NCBI GenBank assembly: GCA_031424995.1
Contig: JANPIP010000052.1
Span: 1 to 64,000, forward strand
Reading direction: 5' to 3'
Source: Parasediminibacterium sp031424995
GTDB taxonomy: Bacteria > Bacteroidota > Bacteroidia > Chitinophagales > Chitinophagaceae
DNA: 64,000 bases
The position numbers and the translations under genes are program-made. The notes below the pieces were generated by a model that was not told the DNA's origin, made no database searches, and saw nothing but the letters and a program-made list of their open reading frames with translations. Shown here in pieces: positions 8,471-16,143 of the stretch (position 1 is the stretch's first letter; each line of letters opens with the position of its first letter).

Positions 8471-9885
8471 ATGAAAAGTAAATACATTCTTCTTTTTTTT
8501 CTTTTGTTGCTGTTGGCTAATATCTCTTTTGCCACTGTAAAACTACCTTACTTTTTTGGTGATAATATGGTGTTGCAGCAACAAAGCGAACCCGCTGTTT
8601 GGGGTTGGGCAAAGGCAGGTAGTAATGTAATTATTACCACTTCGTGGAATAAGAAAAAGTACACCGTTAAAGCAGATGAGAGCGGCAATTTTAAAACCAA
8701 AATAAGTACACCTTCACCAGGCGGCCCTTACGAAATTACTGTTAGCGATGGCGAAGCCATTACGCTTAAAAATATACTTATTGGTGAAGTTTGGTTGTGC
8801 AGCGGCCAGTCAAATATGGAAATGCCGATGAAGGGTTTTAAAGACCAGCCCATCATTAATAGTAACGATGTAATACTTCATTCTGCCAACAACAGCATAC
8901 GCCTTTATACGGTGCCGCGTTCTGTAAAACTACAGCCGCAGGATACCAGCAAAAACGCAACATGGAAAATTGCAGAACCTGAGGCCGTGTCCAACTTCAG
9001 CGCCACCGCTTATTACTTTGGCAGGTTACTCAACCAAACTTTAAATGTGCCTGTAGGCCTCATAAACATTAGTTATGGCGGCTCACCTGTTGAAGCGTTT
9101 ATGGATATAAATACACTGCAGACTTCTTTTCCTGATATAAAAATTCCGCCAGACAGCGAACCAAAACCTACCAATAAACACGCTACTACGTTGTACAATG
9201 GCATGCTTAAACCCTTTCTTGGTTTGGTGCCATTTGGTACCAGGGCGAAAGCAATAACGACCGTTCTTTGCAATACGAAACATTGTTCCCCGCCTTTGTA
9301 AAACAAATACGCGAACAAAGCCAGCAGGGCGATTTCCCTTTCTATTTTGCGCAAATAGCACCTTATAATTATGCGCAGTATGCTACTGCAACAGCTACCA
9401 ATTACAACTCGGCTTTTTTAAGAGATGCACAGCGTAAAGCAGTTGCTAAAATACCCAACAGCGGCATGGCAGTACTTATGGATATTGGCGAAGAAATTTC
9501 TATTCACCCTGCCAATAAAGAAGTAGGTGGCAAGCGGCTTGCCTTGCTTGCTTTGGGCAAAACTTACGGATTAAAAGGCTTTGGTTATGCAAGCCCTGCC
9601 TACGATTCAATCAATATCAGCGGCAATATGGCTACCATAAAATTCACTGATGCACCCAATGGACTTACTTCTTTTGGCAAGCCATTAAGCAACTTTGAGA
9701 TAGCGGGTGCTGATAAGGTTTTTCGCCCTGCAAAAGCAGTTATTTCACAAGGCAAAGTACTCGTGTCTTCTATTGATGTAAAAGAGCCCGTGGCCGTTCG
9801 TTATGCCTTTAAAGACTTTGTAATTGGCGACCTTTTTAGCACAGAAGGTTTGCCTGTATCATCCTTCAGAACAGATAACTGGTAG
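8471..9885 (+). pseudogene. Sialate O-acetylesterase (SGNH hydrolase), frameshifted
   Basis: Two frames together make one carbohydrate esterase of the sialate O-acetylesterase / acetylxylan esterase type. The first (8471 to a stop at 9301) has a signal peptide (LLFFLLLLLANISFA), FGDNMVLQQ and the nucleophile block CSGQSNMEMP. From about 9226 the homology moves to another frame, reading AIWYQGESNNDRSLQYETL and ending with DIGEEISIHPANKEVGGKRL, which holds the catalytic His. Between PFLG and GAIWYQGESN about three residues are missing, so the lesion looks like a deletion of 3n+1 bases (about 10) near 9223-9228. Neither piece alone holds the full catalytic set. It could be a real lesion or an assembly error. 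Confidence 0.85.
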
Positions 9886-9915
9886 GCGTTGTTTTGGTAA
9901 AAGAAAAAGATAATT

Positions 9916-12426
9916 ATGTTACCAGCTTCAGGAACAAATATTGAGCGTCTGTTGCGTCGCACACTGCGGCGTTCTGAACACTTTTCAACACATGAAACCA
10001 CAAAGACAGGAAGTTATAAAGTAACACAAAGTGTCTTCGTGTTACATCCAGTCTTAGAGCCTTCGTGGTTTAAATCCCTTGTCTTTGTATCCTTAGTGTC
10101 TTTTCGTGAAAACACCTCGTGGTTCAAAACCTTTGCTTTCTTTGCCTTCTTTGTCTCTTTGCGTGAAATATCTTCTGCCCAGCAAACAGAACTTGATAAA
10201 TGCAATATTACATGGACATCGCAAAGCAAAAATGCGTCTGAATCAATGCCCTGCGGCGGCGGCGATACTGGTGTAAATGTTTGGGTAGAAAACGGTGAAG
10301 TATTTTTGTACCTGCAACAAAGCGGCTGGTTTGATGAGAACAATGCCTTTCTTAAAGCAGGCCGTGTACGGCTTCAATTATCACCCAATCCTTTTAAAGG
10401 TAAAACCTTCAGTCAGCAATTGATTTTAAAAGACGGCTATGTTTCCATTAATGGCAGCAATGGTAATCTTTCAGCCCAAATAAATGTATGGGTTGATGTA
10501 TTTAATCCTGTCGTTCATCTTGATGTAAAAAGCAATAAAAACATTACTGCGACTGCATCTTACGAAAGCTGGCGATACCGTAACAGGCAAATGACTGCTA
10601 AAGAAAATACAGCCAATTCATGGAAGTGGGCCAATGTAAAAGTGATCACACAAAAAGATAATATTGACTTTGACAATAACAGCGTTCGGTTTTATCACCG
10701 CAACACAGACTCTACTGTATTTGATGCTGCTGTAAAACTACAGGGCATGAAACCAGTTAAAGCACAACTCTATAACCCTATAAAAAAACTCACGTTTGGT
10801 GGTACTATGCAGGGCAGTAATATGCAACCATCAGGCATTTATGAAGGCAAATATTTAGACACCGATTTTAAAGGCTGGAAGCTGAAAAGTAAAACAGCAG
10901 CACGTTTGCACTGTCTTACAGTAACACTACATGCAGAACAATCACCAACCATAAACAACTTTAAAAATCAACTGCAAACCATTCAGCAAAAAGCATTTGC
11001 AAACACAGCCACTGCATGGCAGCAAACCAAAAGTTGGTGGCAGCAATATTTTAACAGGAGCTTTATTTATATCAATTCACAACAGGCAAACGATTCATCA
11101 ACTGCCTGGCAAACAGGCCGCAATTACCAGTTGTTCCGCTATATGCTTGGCTGTAATGCTTATGGTAAATATCCTACCAAATTCAACGGCGGTTTGTTTA
11201 CATACGATCCTGTTTTTACCGATACAAGTTTACATGGCACACCTGACCACCGTAGTTGGGGCGGCGGCACTTTCACTGCACAAAACCAACGGCTGGTTTA
11301 CTGGCCCATGCTTAAAAGCGGTGATATAGATATGATGAAGGGGCAGTTTGATTTTTATCTAAACATCCTAAAAAATGCAGAACTGCGAAGCAAATTTTAC
11401 TGGCAGCATATTGGTGCCTGTTTTACTGAACAGATTGACAATTTCGGTCTTCCCAACATTACAGAATATGGCTGGAAAAGGCCAGCTGGTTATGATAAAG
11501 GAATGGAGTACAATGCATGGCTGGAGTATGAATGGGATACCGTGCTTGAGTTTTGTTTAATGATACTGCAAACAGAACAATATGCGGGTAAAAACATTAC
11601 AGAATACATTCCTTTAATTGAAAGTTCATTAGTATTTTTTGATAAGCATTACCAGTACTTAGCCAAACAGCGCGGCAGCAAAGCATTTGATGCCAAAGGG
11701 CATTTGGTATTATATCCAGGCTCCGGTGCAGAGACTTATAAAATGGCTTACAATGCATCATCTACAGTAGCAGCATTACAAACAGTTACAAAGGCATTGC
11801 TGCAATCAAAATATTTAGATACTTCTAAAATTGCTTACTTCAACACCCTGCTTAAACGTATACCACCCATCAGCTTTGGTAGCTTCAATGGCTACCCTAC
11901 CATTGCACCTGCAAAACTTTGGGAACGCCTTAATAACACTGAACCTGCACAATTATATCCTGTTTTTCCATGGGGTATTTATGGTGTTGGCAAACCAGGT
12001 TTAGATACCGCCATTAACACATGGAAGTATGATACGCTGGCCACAAAATTCCGCAGCCATGTGGGCTGGAAACAGGATAATATTTTTGCTGCAAGGCTTG
12101 GCTTAACAAAAGAAGCCGCACAATTAAACACCTTGAAACTTAAAAACAGTGGCAGGCGTTTTCCTGCATTCTGGGGGCTAGGTTTTGACTGGGTGCCAGA
12201 CCATAATCATGGTGGCAGTGGTATGATTGGCCTGCAGGAAATGTTACTACAAACAGACGATAAAAAGATGATCCTCTTCCCATCATGGCCTAAGGACTGG
12301 GATGTACATTTTAAACTTCACGCACCTTATAACACTACCGTTGAGGCTACCATTAAAAACGGCAAACTGGAACAACTGGAAGTGTTGCCAAAGGAAAGGG
12401 AAAAGGATGTGGTGAATATGTTTTAA
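9916..12426 (+). CDS. DUF5703 domain glycoside hydrolase-like protein
   Basis: An 836-residue frame. From about residue 95 it reads as a DUF5703 protein: ITWTSQSKNASESMPCGGGD, TGVNVWVENGEVFLYLQQSG, then an (alpha/alpha)6-type region with TYDPVFT, RLVYWPMLKSGD, MEYNAWLEYEWD, ESSLVFFDKHY, and a C-terminal beta region. The overall plan resembles GH65/GH95-like enzymes, but the substrate is unknown. The first 90 residues are not family sequence: bases 9921-10180 are repeat DNA (a GCGTCGCACAC element, then CACAAAGAC/GTCTTTGTG repeats) read in frame. A stretch FKTFAFFAFFVSLREISSAQ could act as a makeshift signal peptide; a GTG in this stretch is a possible alternative start. It sits 30 bp after the broken esterase. 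Confidence 0.75.
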   Translation: MLPASGTNIERLLRRTLRRSEHFSTHETTKTGSYKVTQSVFVLHPVLEPSWFKSLVFVSLVSFRENTSWFKTFAFFAFFVSLREISSAQQTELDKCNITWTSQSKNASESMPCGGGDTGVNVWVENGEVFLYLQQSGWFDENNAFLKAGRVRLQLSPNPFKGKTFSQQLILKDGYVSINGSNGNLSAQINVWVDVFNPVVHLDVKSNKNITATASYESWRYRNRQMTAKENTANSWKWANVKVITQKDNIDFDNNSVRFYHRNTDSTVFDAAVKLQGMKPVKAQLYNPIKKLTFGGTMQGSNMQPSGIYEGKYLDTDFKGWKLKSKTAARLHCLTVTLHAEQSPTINNFKNQLQTIQQKAFANTATAWQQTKSWWQQYFNRSFIYINSQQANDSSTAWQTGRNYQLFRYMLGCNAYGKYPTKFNGGLFTYDPVFTDTSLHGTPDHRSWGGGTFTAQNQRLVYWPMLKSGDIDMMKGQFDFYLNILKNAELRSKFYWQHIGACFTEQIDNFGLPNITEYGWKRPAGYDKGMEYNAWLEYEWDTVLEFCLMILQTEQYAGKNITEYIPLIESSLVFFDKHYQYLAKQRGSKAFDAKGHLVLYPGSGAETYKMAYNASSTVAALQTVTKALLQSKYLDTSKIAYFNTLLKRIPPISFGSFNGYPTIAPAKLWERLNNTEPAQLYPVFPWGIYGVGKPGLDTAINTWKYDTLATKFRSHVGWKQDNIFAARLGLTKEAAQLNTLKLKNSGRRFPAFWGLGFDWVPDHNHGGSGMIGLQEMLLQTDDKKMILFPSWPKDWDVHFKLHAPYNTTVEATIKNGKLEQLEVLPKEREKDVVNMF
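9921..9975 (+). repeat. Dispersed GCGTCGCACAC repeat, copy A
   Basis: Contains GAGCGTCTGTTGCGTCGCAC followed by ACTGCGGCG. It is nearly identical to 24418-24472 and related in reverse to 15981-16039. This copy lies inside the 5' end of the DUF5703 reading frame. Confidence 0.8.
9990..10175. repeat. CACAAAGAC / GTCTTTGTG degenerate repeat tract
   Basis: Low-complexity mirrored words: AAACCACAAAGACAGG at the left, then repeated CTTCGTGGTTTAAATCC, TGTCTTTGTATCCTTAGTG and TCGTGGTTCAAAACC at the right. These are typical of intergenic repeats in Bacteroidota. The tract is read in frame as the head of the DUF5703 protein. Confidence 0.6.
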
Positions 12427-12480
12427 GTAGTTTTTGGTGCTGTGTATCAACAGCTTTATTTTGCGCAAAACCAATAAATA

Positions 12481-13008
12481 ATGAAACAATTTTTACTCGC
12501 TCTTTCTTTTCTTATTTGTGTCAGCTACAACTCCTTCAGCCAGTCAGATGTGCCTGCTGATGGCCCTGTAAGCCTTAACGGTATTGATTACGGCTACAGC
12601 ATTACCAATGTGCAATCTAAAGAGGACTATGAACGATATGAACTGAGTTTTTATGCCATCAATAAAAGCGGCTGCCATAAATTTATCATGCTTCAAAGCA
12701 ACAATAATCTGTTCAGCAGCAACAGTTACAATATACCCAATAACAGCATTGCAGAATTTACCTGCATCAATGCCACGGGTAAAAGGCTTACTTCTACTAC
12801 GGCAAAAATCAATGCCAAAATGTGGTTTATTCCCTTGCAGGAAAAAGCAAAAGATTCAGGCGGTAAAGAAATAACTACCACAAGAAATGTGCAGGCAGGG
12901 TTTATATTCAGGAATGGCGAAACCATTACAAATAAGGTAGTGATACTTACGCCAAAAGGCGAGAAACCACAGGTAAAAGTAATGGCAGTAAGTAATGGTG
13001 AGATGTAG
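12481..13008 (+). CDS. Exported protein of unknown function
   Basis: A 175-residue protein with a signal peptide (MKQFLLALSFLICVSYNSFS, then QSDVPADGP). The mature part looks beta-rich, with phrases VSLNGIDYGYSITNVQ and RYELSFYAINKSGCHKFIML, and two cysteines (KSGCHKF and FTCINA) that could form a disulfide. I do not recognise the family. A TATTTTGC promoter-like sequence lies just upstream, so it is probably transcribed separately from the DUF5703 gene. Confidence 0.75.
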   Translation: MKQFLLALSFLICVSYNSFSQSDVPADGPVSLNGIDYGYSITNVQSKEDYERYELSFYAINKSGCHKFIMLQSNNNLFSSNSYNIPNNSIAEFTCINATGKRLTSTTAKINAKMWFIPLQEKAKDSGGKEITTTRNVQAGFIFRNGETITNKVVILTPKGEKPQVKVMAVSNGEM

Positions 13009-13020
13009 ATGCTTTCTGAT

Positions 13021-13085
13021 CGTCATGTCGAGGTACGAGACATCTGATAATTTTAGTGAGATTCCTCGCACCGCGGATCCGATAA
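13021..13085. repeat. Imperfect inverted intergenic repeat (GTCGAGGTACGAGACATCT type)
   Basis: CGTCATGTCGAGGTACGAGA and, about 25 bases on, GAGATTCCTCGCA are partly complementary. The motif resembles the GTCATTGCGAGG-type mobile palindromes seen in many bacteria. Only one copy was noticed in this window. Confidence 0.4.
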
Positions 13086-13223
13086 ATAGATTGCAAAGAG
13101 GATTGTTCAAACGGATGATGAAAATTAGATGTGTTTTACCCTGACCCTTCTTCAACGCCAAACCCAAACCTGCAAACCACATACATTTGCCCACGCATAC
13201 ATCAATCACTAAAAAAGAAACAC

Positions 13224-14114
13224 ATGCAAAAGGCATACATTTTTCCAGGCCAGGGTTCACAGTTCAGTGGCATGGGCAAGAATTTATATGAAACCAACAA
13301 CGCCGCAAAGCAACTGTTTGAGCAGGCCAATGGTATACTTGGTTTTAACATCAGCGATATTATGTTTGGCGGCACTGATGAACAGTTAAAACAAACCAAT
13401 GTAACACAGCCTGCGGTTTTTCTGCATTCTGTAATAGCTTATAAAACCCTTGATAACCCAACACCAGCAATGGTTGCAGGGCATTCATTGGGTGAGTTTA
13501 GTGCATTAGTTGCCAACAATACTTTAAGTTTTGAAGATGCACTAAAGTTGGTTGCCATACGTGCAAATGCTATGCAAAAAGCTTGCGAAATAAACCCATC
13601 TACCATGGCGGCGGTATTGGGTTTGGCAGATGAAAAAGTAGAAGAAGTGTGTGCAGCCGTACAACAGCAAACAGGTGAAGTGGTAGTAGCAGCCAATTAC
13701 AATTGCCCTGGTCAATTAGTAATAAGCGGCTCTTTAAAAGGTATTGAAATTGCCTGCGAACAAATGAAAGCCGCTGGTGCAAAAAGGGCATTGGTATTGC
13801 CTGTTGGTGGGGCTTTTCACAGTGCATTAATGGCACCAGCCAAAAAAGAACTTGCTGCTGCTATTGAAGCCACCACCTTCAATACACCAGTATGTGCGGT
13901 GTACCAGAACGTAGTTGCAAAAGCAGTTACAGATGCATCGGCCATTAAACAAAACCTTATTGACCAGCTTACTGGTGCCGTAAAATGGACACAATGTGTA
14001 CAGTCAATGGTGGCTGATGGTGCCACACACTTTACAGAAGTTGGTCCCGGTAAAGTACTACAGGGGTTGGTTCAAAAAATTTATAAAGAAGCAGTTACAG
14101 AGGGCTTTAATTAG
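13224..14114 (+). CDS. fabD: Malonyl CoA-acyl carrier protein transacylase
   Basis: A 296-residue FabD that moves the malonyl group from CoA to acyl carrier protein for fatty acid synthesis. GQGSQ (9-13) forms the oxyanion region, the nucleophile is Ser88 in GHSLGE, and the catalytic His lies in GGAFHSALM near residue 198. The C-terminus ends with TEVGPGKVLQGLVQKI, as is usual. I start at the ATG at 13224 (MQKAYIFPGQG); the frame is open 31 codons further upstream, but that part is not FabD-like. It stands alone, with a terminator after it. Confidence 0.96.
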   Translation: MQKAYIFPGQGSQFSGMGKNLYETNNAAKQLFEQANGILGFNISDIMFGGTDEQLKQTNVTQPAVFLHSVIAYKTLDNPTPAMVAGHSLGEFSALVANNTLSFEDALKLVAIRANAMQKACEINPSTMAAVLGLADEKVEEVCAAVQQQTGEVVVAANYNCPGQLVISGSLKGIEIACEQMKAAGAKRALVLPVGGAFHSALMAPAKKELAAAIEATTFNTPVCAVYQNVVAKAVTDASAIKQNLIDQLTGAVKWTQCVQSMVADGATHFTEVGPGKVLQGLVQKIYKEAVTEGFN

Positions 14115-14134
14115 GTTATAATACACACTTTTTT

Positions 14135-14168
14135 AAACTGCGTAGCCTGGGGTTGCGCAGTTTTTTTT
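14135..14168 (+). terminator. Rho-independent terminator of fabD
   Basis: AAACTGCG pairs with CGCAGTTT across a 13-base loop and is followed by a run of T. Confidence 0.85.
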
Positions 14169-14308
14169 GTGTAATGTTAGGGAGTGATTGTTTGATGATA
14201 GCGGGGTCAATTATTAGGTGTAAAAAAGGTAGCTGCCTGTTTAACCATAATATTCTTCAAGTTTACTGCTCTTGATGCCACTTTAAATCGTACTAAGCCA
14301 ATAATAGC

Positions 14309-14392
14309 CGTTACAATGCAAATGTTAATCGTTACAATGCCAATGTTAACCATCACAATGCCAATGTTAACCGTTACAATGGCACTGCGTTG
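14309..14392. repeat. 21-bp tandem repeat, four units
   Basis: Units of 21 bases begin at 14309, 14330, 14351 and 14372; the core is GTTACAATGCCAATGTTAAC. Units 1 to 3 differ by one to four bases, and the fourth has diverged. A reverse-complement piece, ATTGGCATTGTAACGG, lies at 14440-14455, and ATGTATTCAAA (14406-14416) is mirrored by TTTGAATACAT (14431-14441). The gap 14115-14677 holds this array, the fabD terminator and the promoter of the next gene, and otherwise nothing clear. Confidence 0.85.
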
Positions 14393-14405
14393 CATTACAT
14401 CGTTA

Positions 14406-14455
14406 ATGTATTCAAAAACACCGCACTGTATTTGAATACATTGGCATTGTAACGG
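14406..14455. repeat. Inverted repeat next to the 21-bp tandem array
   Basis: ATGTATTCAAA and TTTGAATACAT form an 11-bp perfect stem with a 14-base loop. It is followed at once by ATTGGCATTGTAACGG, the reverse complement of the tandem unit, so the array and this piece could fold together. Confidence 0.7.
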
Positions 14456-14622
14456 CTGTTTTTTAAATTTTTTCTAATTGTTGTTTAGTGTACAGTTATT
14501 AGCAGGCAATGGCACACTTATAAGCAACTAATTCGCATTGCAATCCTAGCATTTCTTTATTTTATCCCCACTAAAATATGATTTTAATCATATTTTTTGT
14601 TATTTTTTAACATTTACGGTTC

Positions 14623-14630
14623 TATATTTG
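14623..14630 (+). promoter_or_regulatory. Bacteroidota -7 promoter element
   Basis: TATATTTG is a full match to TAnnTTTG, 47 bases before the ATG at 14678. Confidence 0.55.
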
Positions 14631-14677
14631 CAATGTACCTATAACGCTTGTTATGGTGCAGCGTAAAAACATTGTGT

Positions 14678-15049
14678 ATGAAAAAAATATACGCATTTCT
14701 TCTCTTAGTCATTTACGTTTCCTGCTTTGTACTTCCATTGCAGGCAGAGGCTGATAGCTGTGATCATGATGCCATTTCTTATGTAACAAGTTACCCTGCT
14801 GATGCAGATAACAACCCATGCAGCAGTAATTGCAGCAAAGTAAAAACGGGTGTTGCTGATGAACATTTTTCTCATTATACACAACATCCTGCAAAGCCTT
14901 GTTCAGTAAAATATTGTAAAAGTCTTACTTCCTTTTCTGAAACAGTTATCGGCAGTAGCAATGTAAATACGCCTGCCTGTGTTTGGCGTGGCAGCCACTT
15001 TACAGCTAAAGTGCCATTGCATATACTGCACTGTTCTTTCTTAATCTGA
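14678..15049 (+). CDS. Small exported Cys/His-containing protein of unknown function
   Basis: A 123-residue protein with a signal peptide (MKKIYAFLLLVIYVSCFVLP, cleavage probably after QAEA). The mature part has eight Cys and several His residues (DSCDHDA, NPCSSNCSKV, KPCSVKYCKSL, PACVWRGSH, ILHCSFLI), which suggests disulfides or metal binding. Small Cys/His-rich exported proteins accompany metal-efflux genes in Bacteroidota, but none are next to it, so this is only a hint. The ATG at 14678 is preferred to a TTG at 14648 because the signal peptide begins there. Confidence 0.65.
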   Translation: MKKIYAFLLLVIYVSCFVLPLQAEADSCDHDAISYVTSYPADADNNPCSSNCSKVKTGVADEHFSHYTQHPAKPCSVKYCKSLTSFSETVIGSSNVNTPACVWRGSHFTAKVPLHILHCSFLI

Positions 15050-15208
15050 TACTTTCTTGTTCCCTCTTTTTATTTAGCAGTTATCAGTAACCTGTTGCTG
15101 AGCTCTATTCTAATTAACGCGTGATGTTCATGAATGCACGTTGTTAAGGTATTCTATTATTCAAAAATTCAAGGCAGGGAATGCCTTTCCAAAATAAAAT
15201 ATTCAATT

Positions 15209-15793
15209 ATGAAAAAGTTATTGACCATGCTGCTTGTATTTGGCAGCTCATTGTTTATTTATAAAGCCAGTTTTGCACAACAAACAAAAGCGTTGTATAT
15301 GAACAGCAAAGAGTTTTTAACCAATACCCCAGCCTACACCACAGAAGGTGCAGGCGCGGTAAAACGTATAAGTACAGATAAGTTGTTTCTTGGTTCTGAA
15401 GTAACAGTTACTGCTGATAAAAAACAGTCGTTCAGCAAAAACAATGTGTATGGCTACAGAAATAAAAACAACGAGAACTTTAGGTTTTATAATAATGAAG
15501 CGTACAAGATTGTAGATACGGAAGGCTTTTTTATGTACAGCCGCGTTATAAAAAAACAAGAAGGTAAACTGCGTACAGAAAAGACGGAGTATTTTTTCAG
15601 TACCACAGCAGATGGCTCTTTAATGCCCCTTACCGCCAGTGCGCTTAAAAACAGTTTTCGTGATAACAAGAAGTTTCACGACTATCTTGATTTGCGCTTT
15701 GACAATACCAGCCAGCTTTCAGCCTACGATACGCACAATAATACTTATACTGTAAAGCATTTGTACAAAATAACTGCTGATGCTGTAAGATAG
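15209..15793 (+). CDS. Exported protein of unknown function
   Basis: A 194-residue protein with a signal peptide ending SFAQ (MKKLLTMLLVFGSSLFIYKA, then SFAQQ). The mature part is rich in Lys, Tyr and Asn, with repeated beta-type phrases NNVYGYRNKNNENFRFYNN and GFFMYSRVIKKQEGKLR. I do not recognise the family. The start at 15209 is chosen because the signal peptide starts there; the frame is open 25 codons further. It follows the Cys-rich gene by 159 bp on the same strand. Confidence 0.7.
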   Translation: MKKLLTMLLVFGSSLFIYKASFAQQTKALYMNSKEFLTNTPAYTTEGAGAVKRISTDKLFLGSEVTVTADKKQSFSKNNVYGYRNKNNENFRFYNNEAYKIVDTEGFFMYSRVIKKQEGKLRTEKTEYFFSTTADGSLMPLTASALKNSFRDNKKFHDYLDLRFDNTSQLSAYDTHNNTYTVKHLYKITADAVR

Positions 15794-15825
15794 CTGTAGT
15801 ACCGTTTTAATTTCCTTTGTTTAAG

Positions 15826-15851
15826 AGCCGCTTGAAAGAGCGGCTTTTTTA
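15826..15851 (+). terminator. Rho-independent terminator
   Basis: AGCCGCT and AGCGGCT form a short stem followed by a run of T. Confidence 0.8.
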
Positions 15852-15980
15852 TTGTTCTTACGGGTTTGCACCTGTAGCAAATGTTTAACAAAAAGCCACA
15901 GGCTTTAAAGAACATAGGGCATACGGACCCGCTATCGGCTCAGAAACTTTGTACATTTTTAAAACACAATCAAAGCCCCA

Positions 15981-16039
15981 CAAAGAACAAAGCGTTCCAG
16001 TGTGCGACGCAACAAAAGCATCATTCATGTTCCCTAAAG
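15981..16039 (-). repeat. Dispersed GCGTCGCACAC repeat, copy C
   Basis: Read on the minus strand it gives GCTTTAGGGAACAT, then TTGTTGCGTCGCACACTG, then CTTTGTTCTTTG. This aligns along its length with copies A (9921-9975) and B (24418-24472), with a diverged middle. It fills part of the 350-base gap before tldD, which otherwise shows nothing clear. Confidence 0.75.
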
Positions 16040-16143
16040 CCTGCCCAATAAATTAAATATGATAAACGGTTTACCGTTTTGCTGTAACAATTTATACCTT
16101 ACCCACATCTGTTAAACATCACTAAAACAAGGAGAAAACTACT

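Noticed and set aside
14309..14392. Possible CRISPR array
   Set aside because: The units are directly adjacent 21-mers without spacers, and there are no cas genes in the window.
14207..14395. A short minus-strand frame with repeated IVTVNIG words
   Set aside because: The repeats come from the 21-bp tandem array (a multiple of three bases), which keeps a frame open by itself; there is no promoter or family match.
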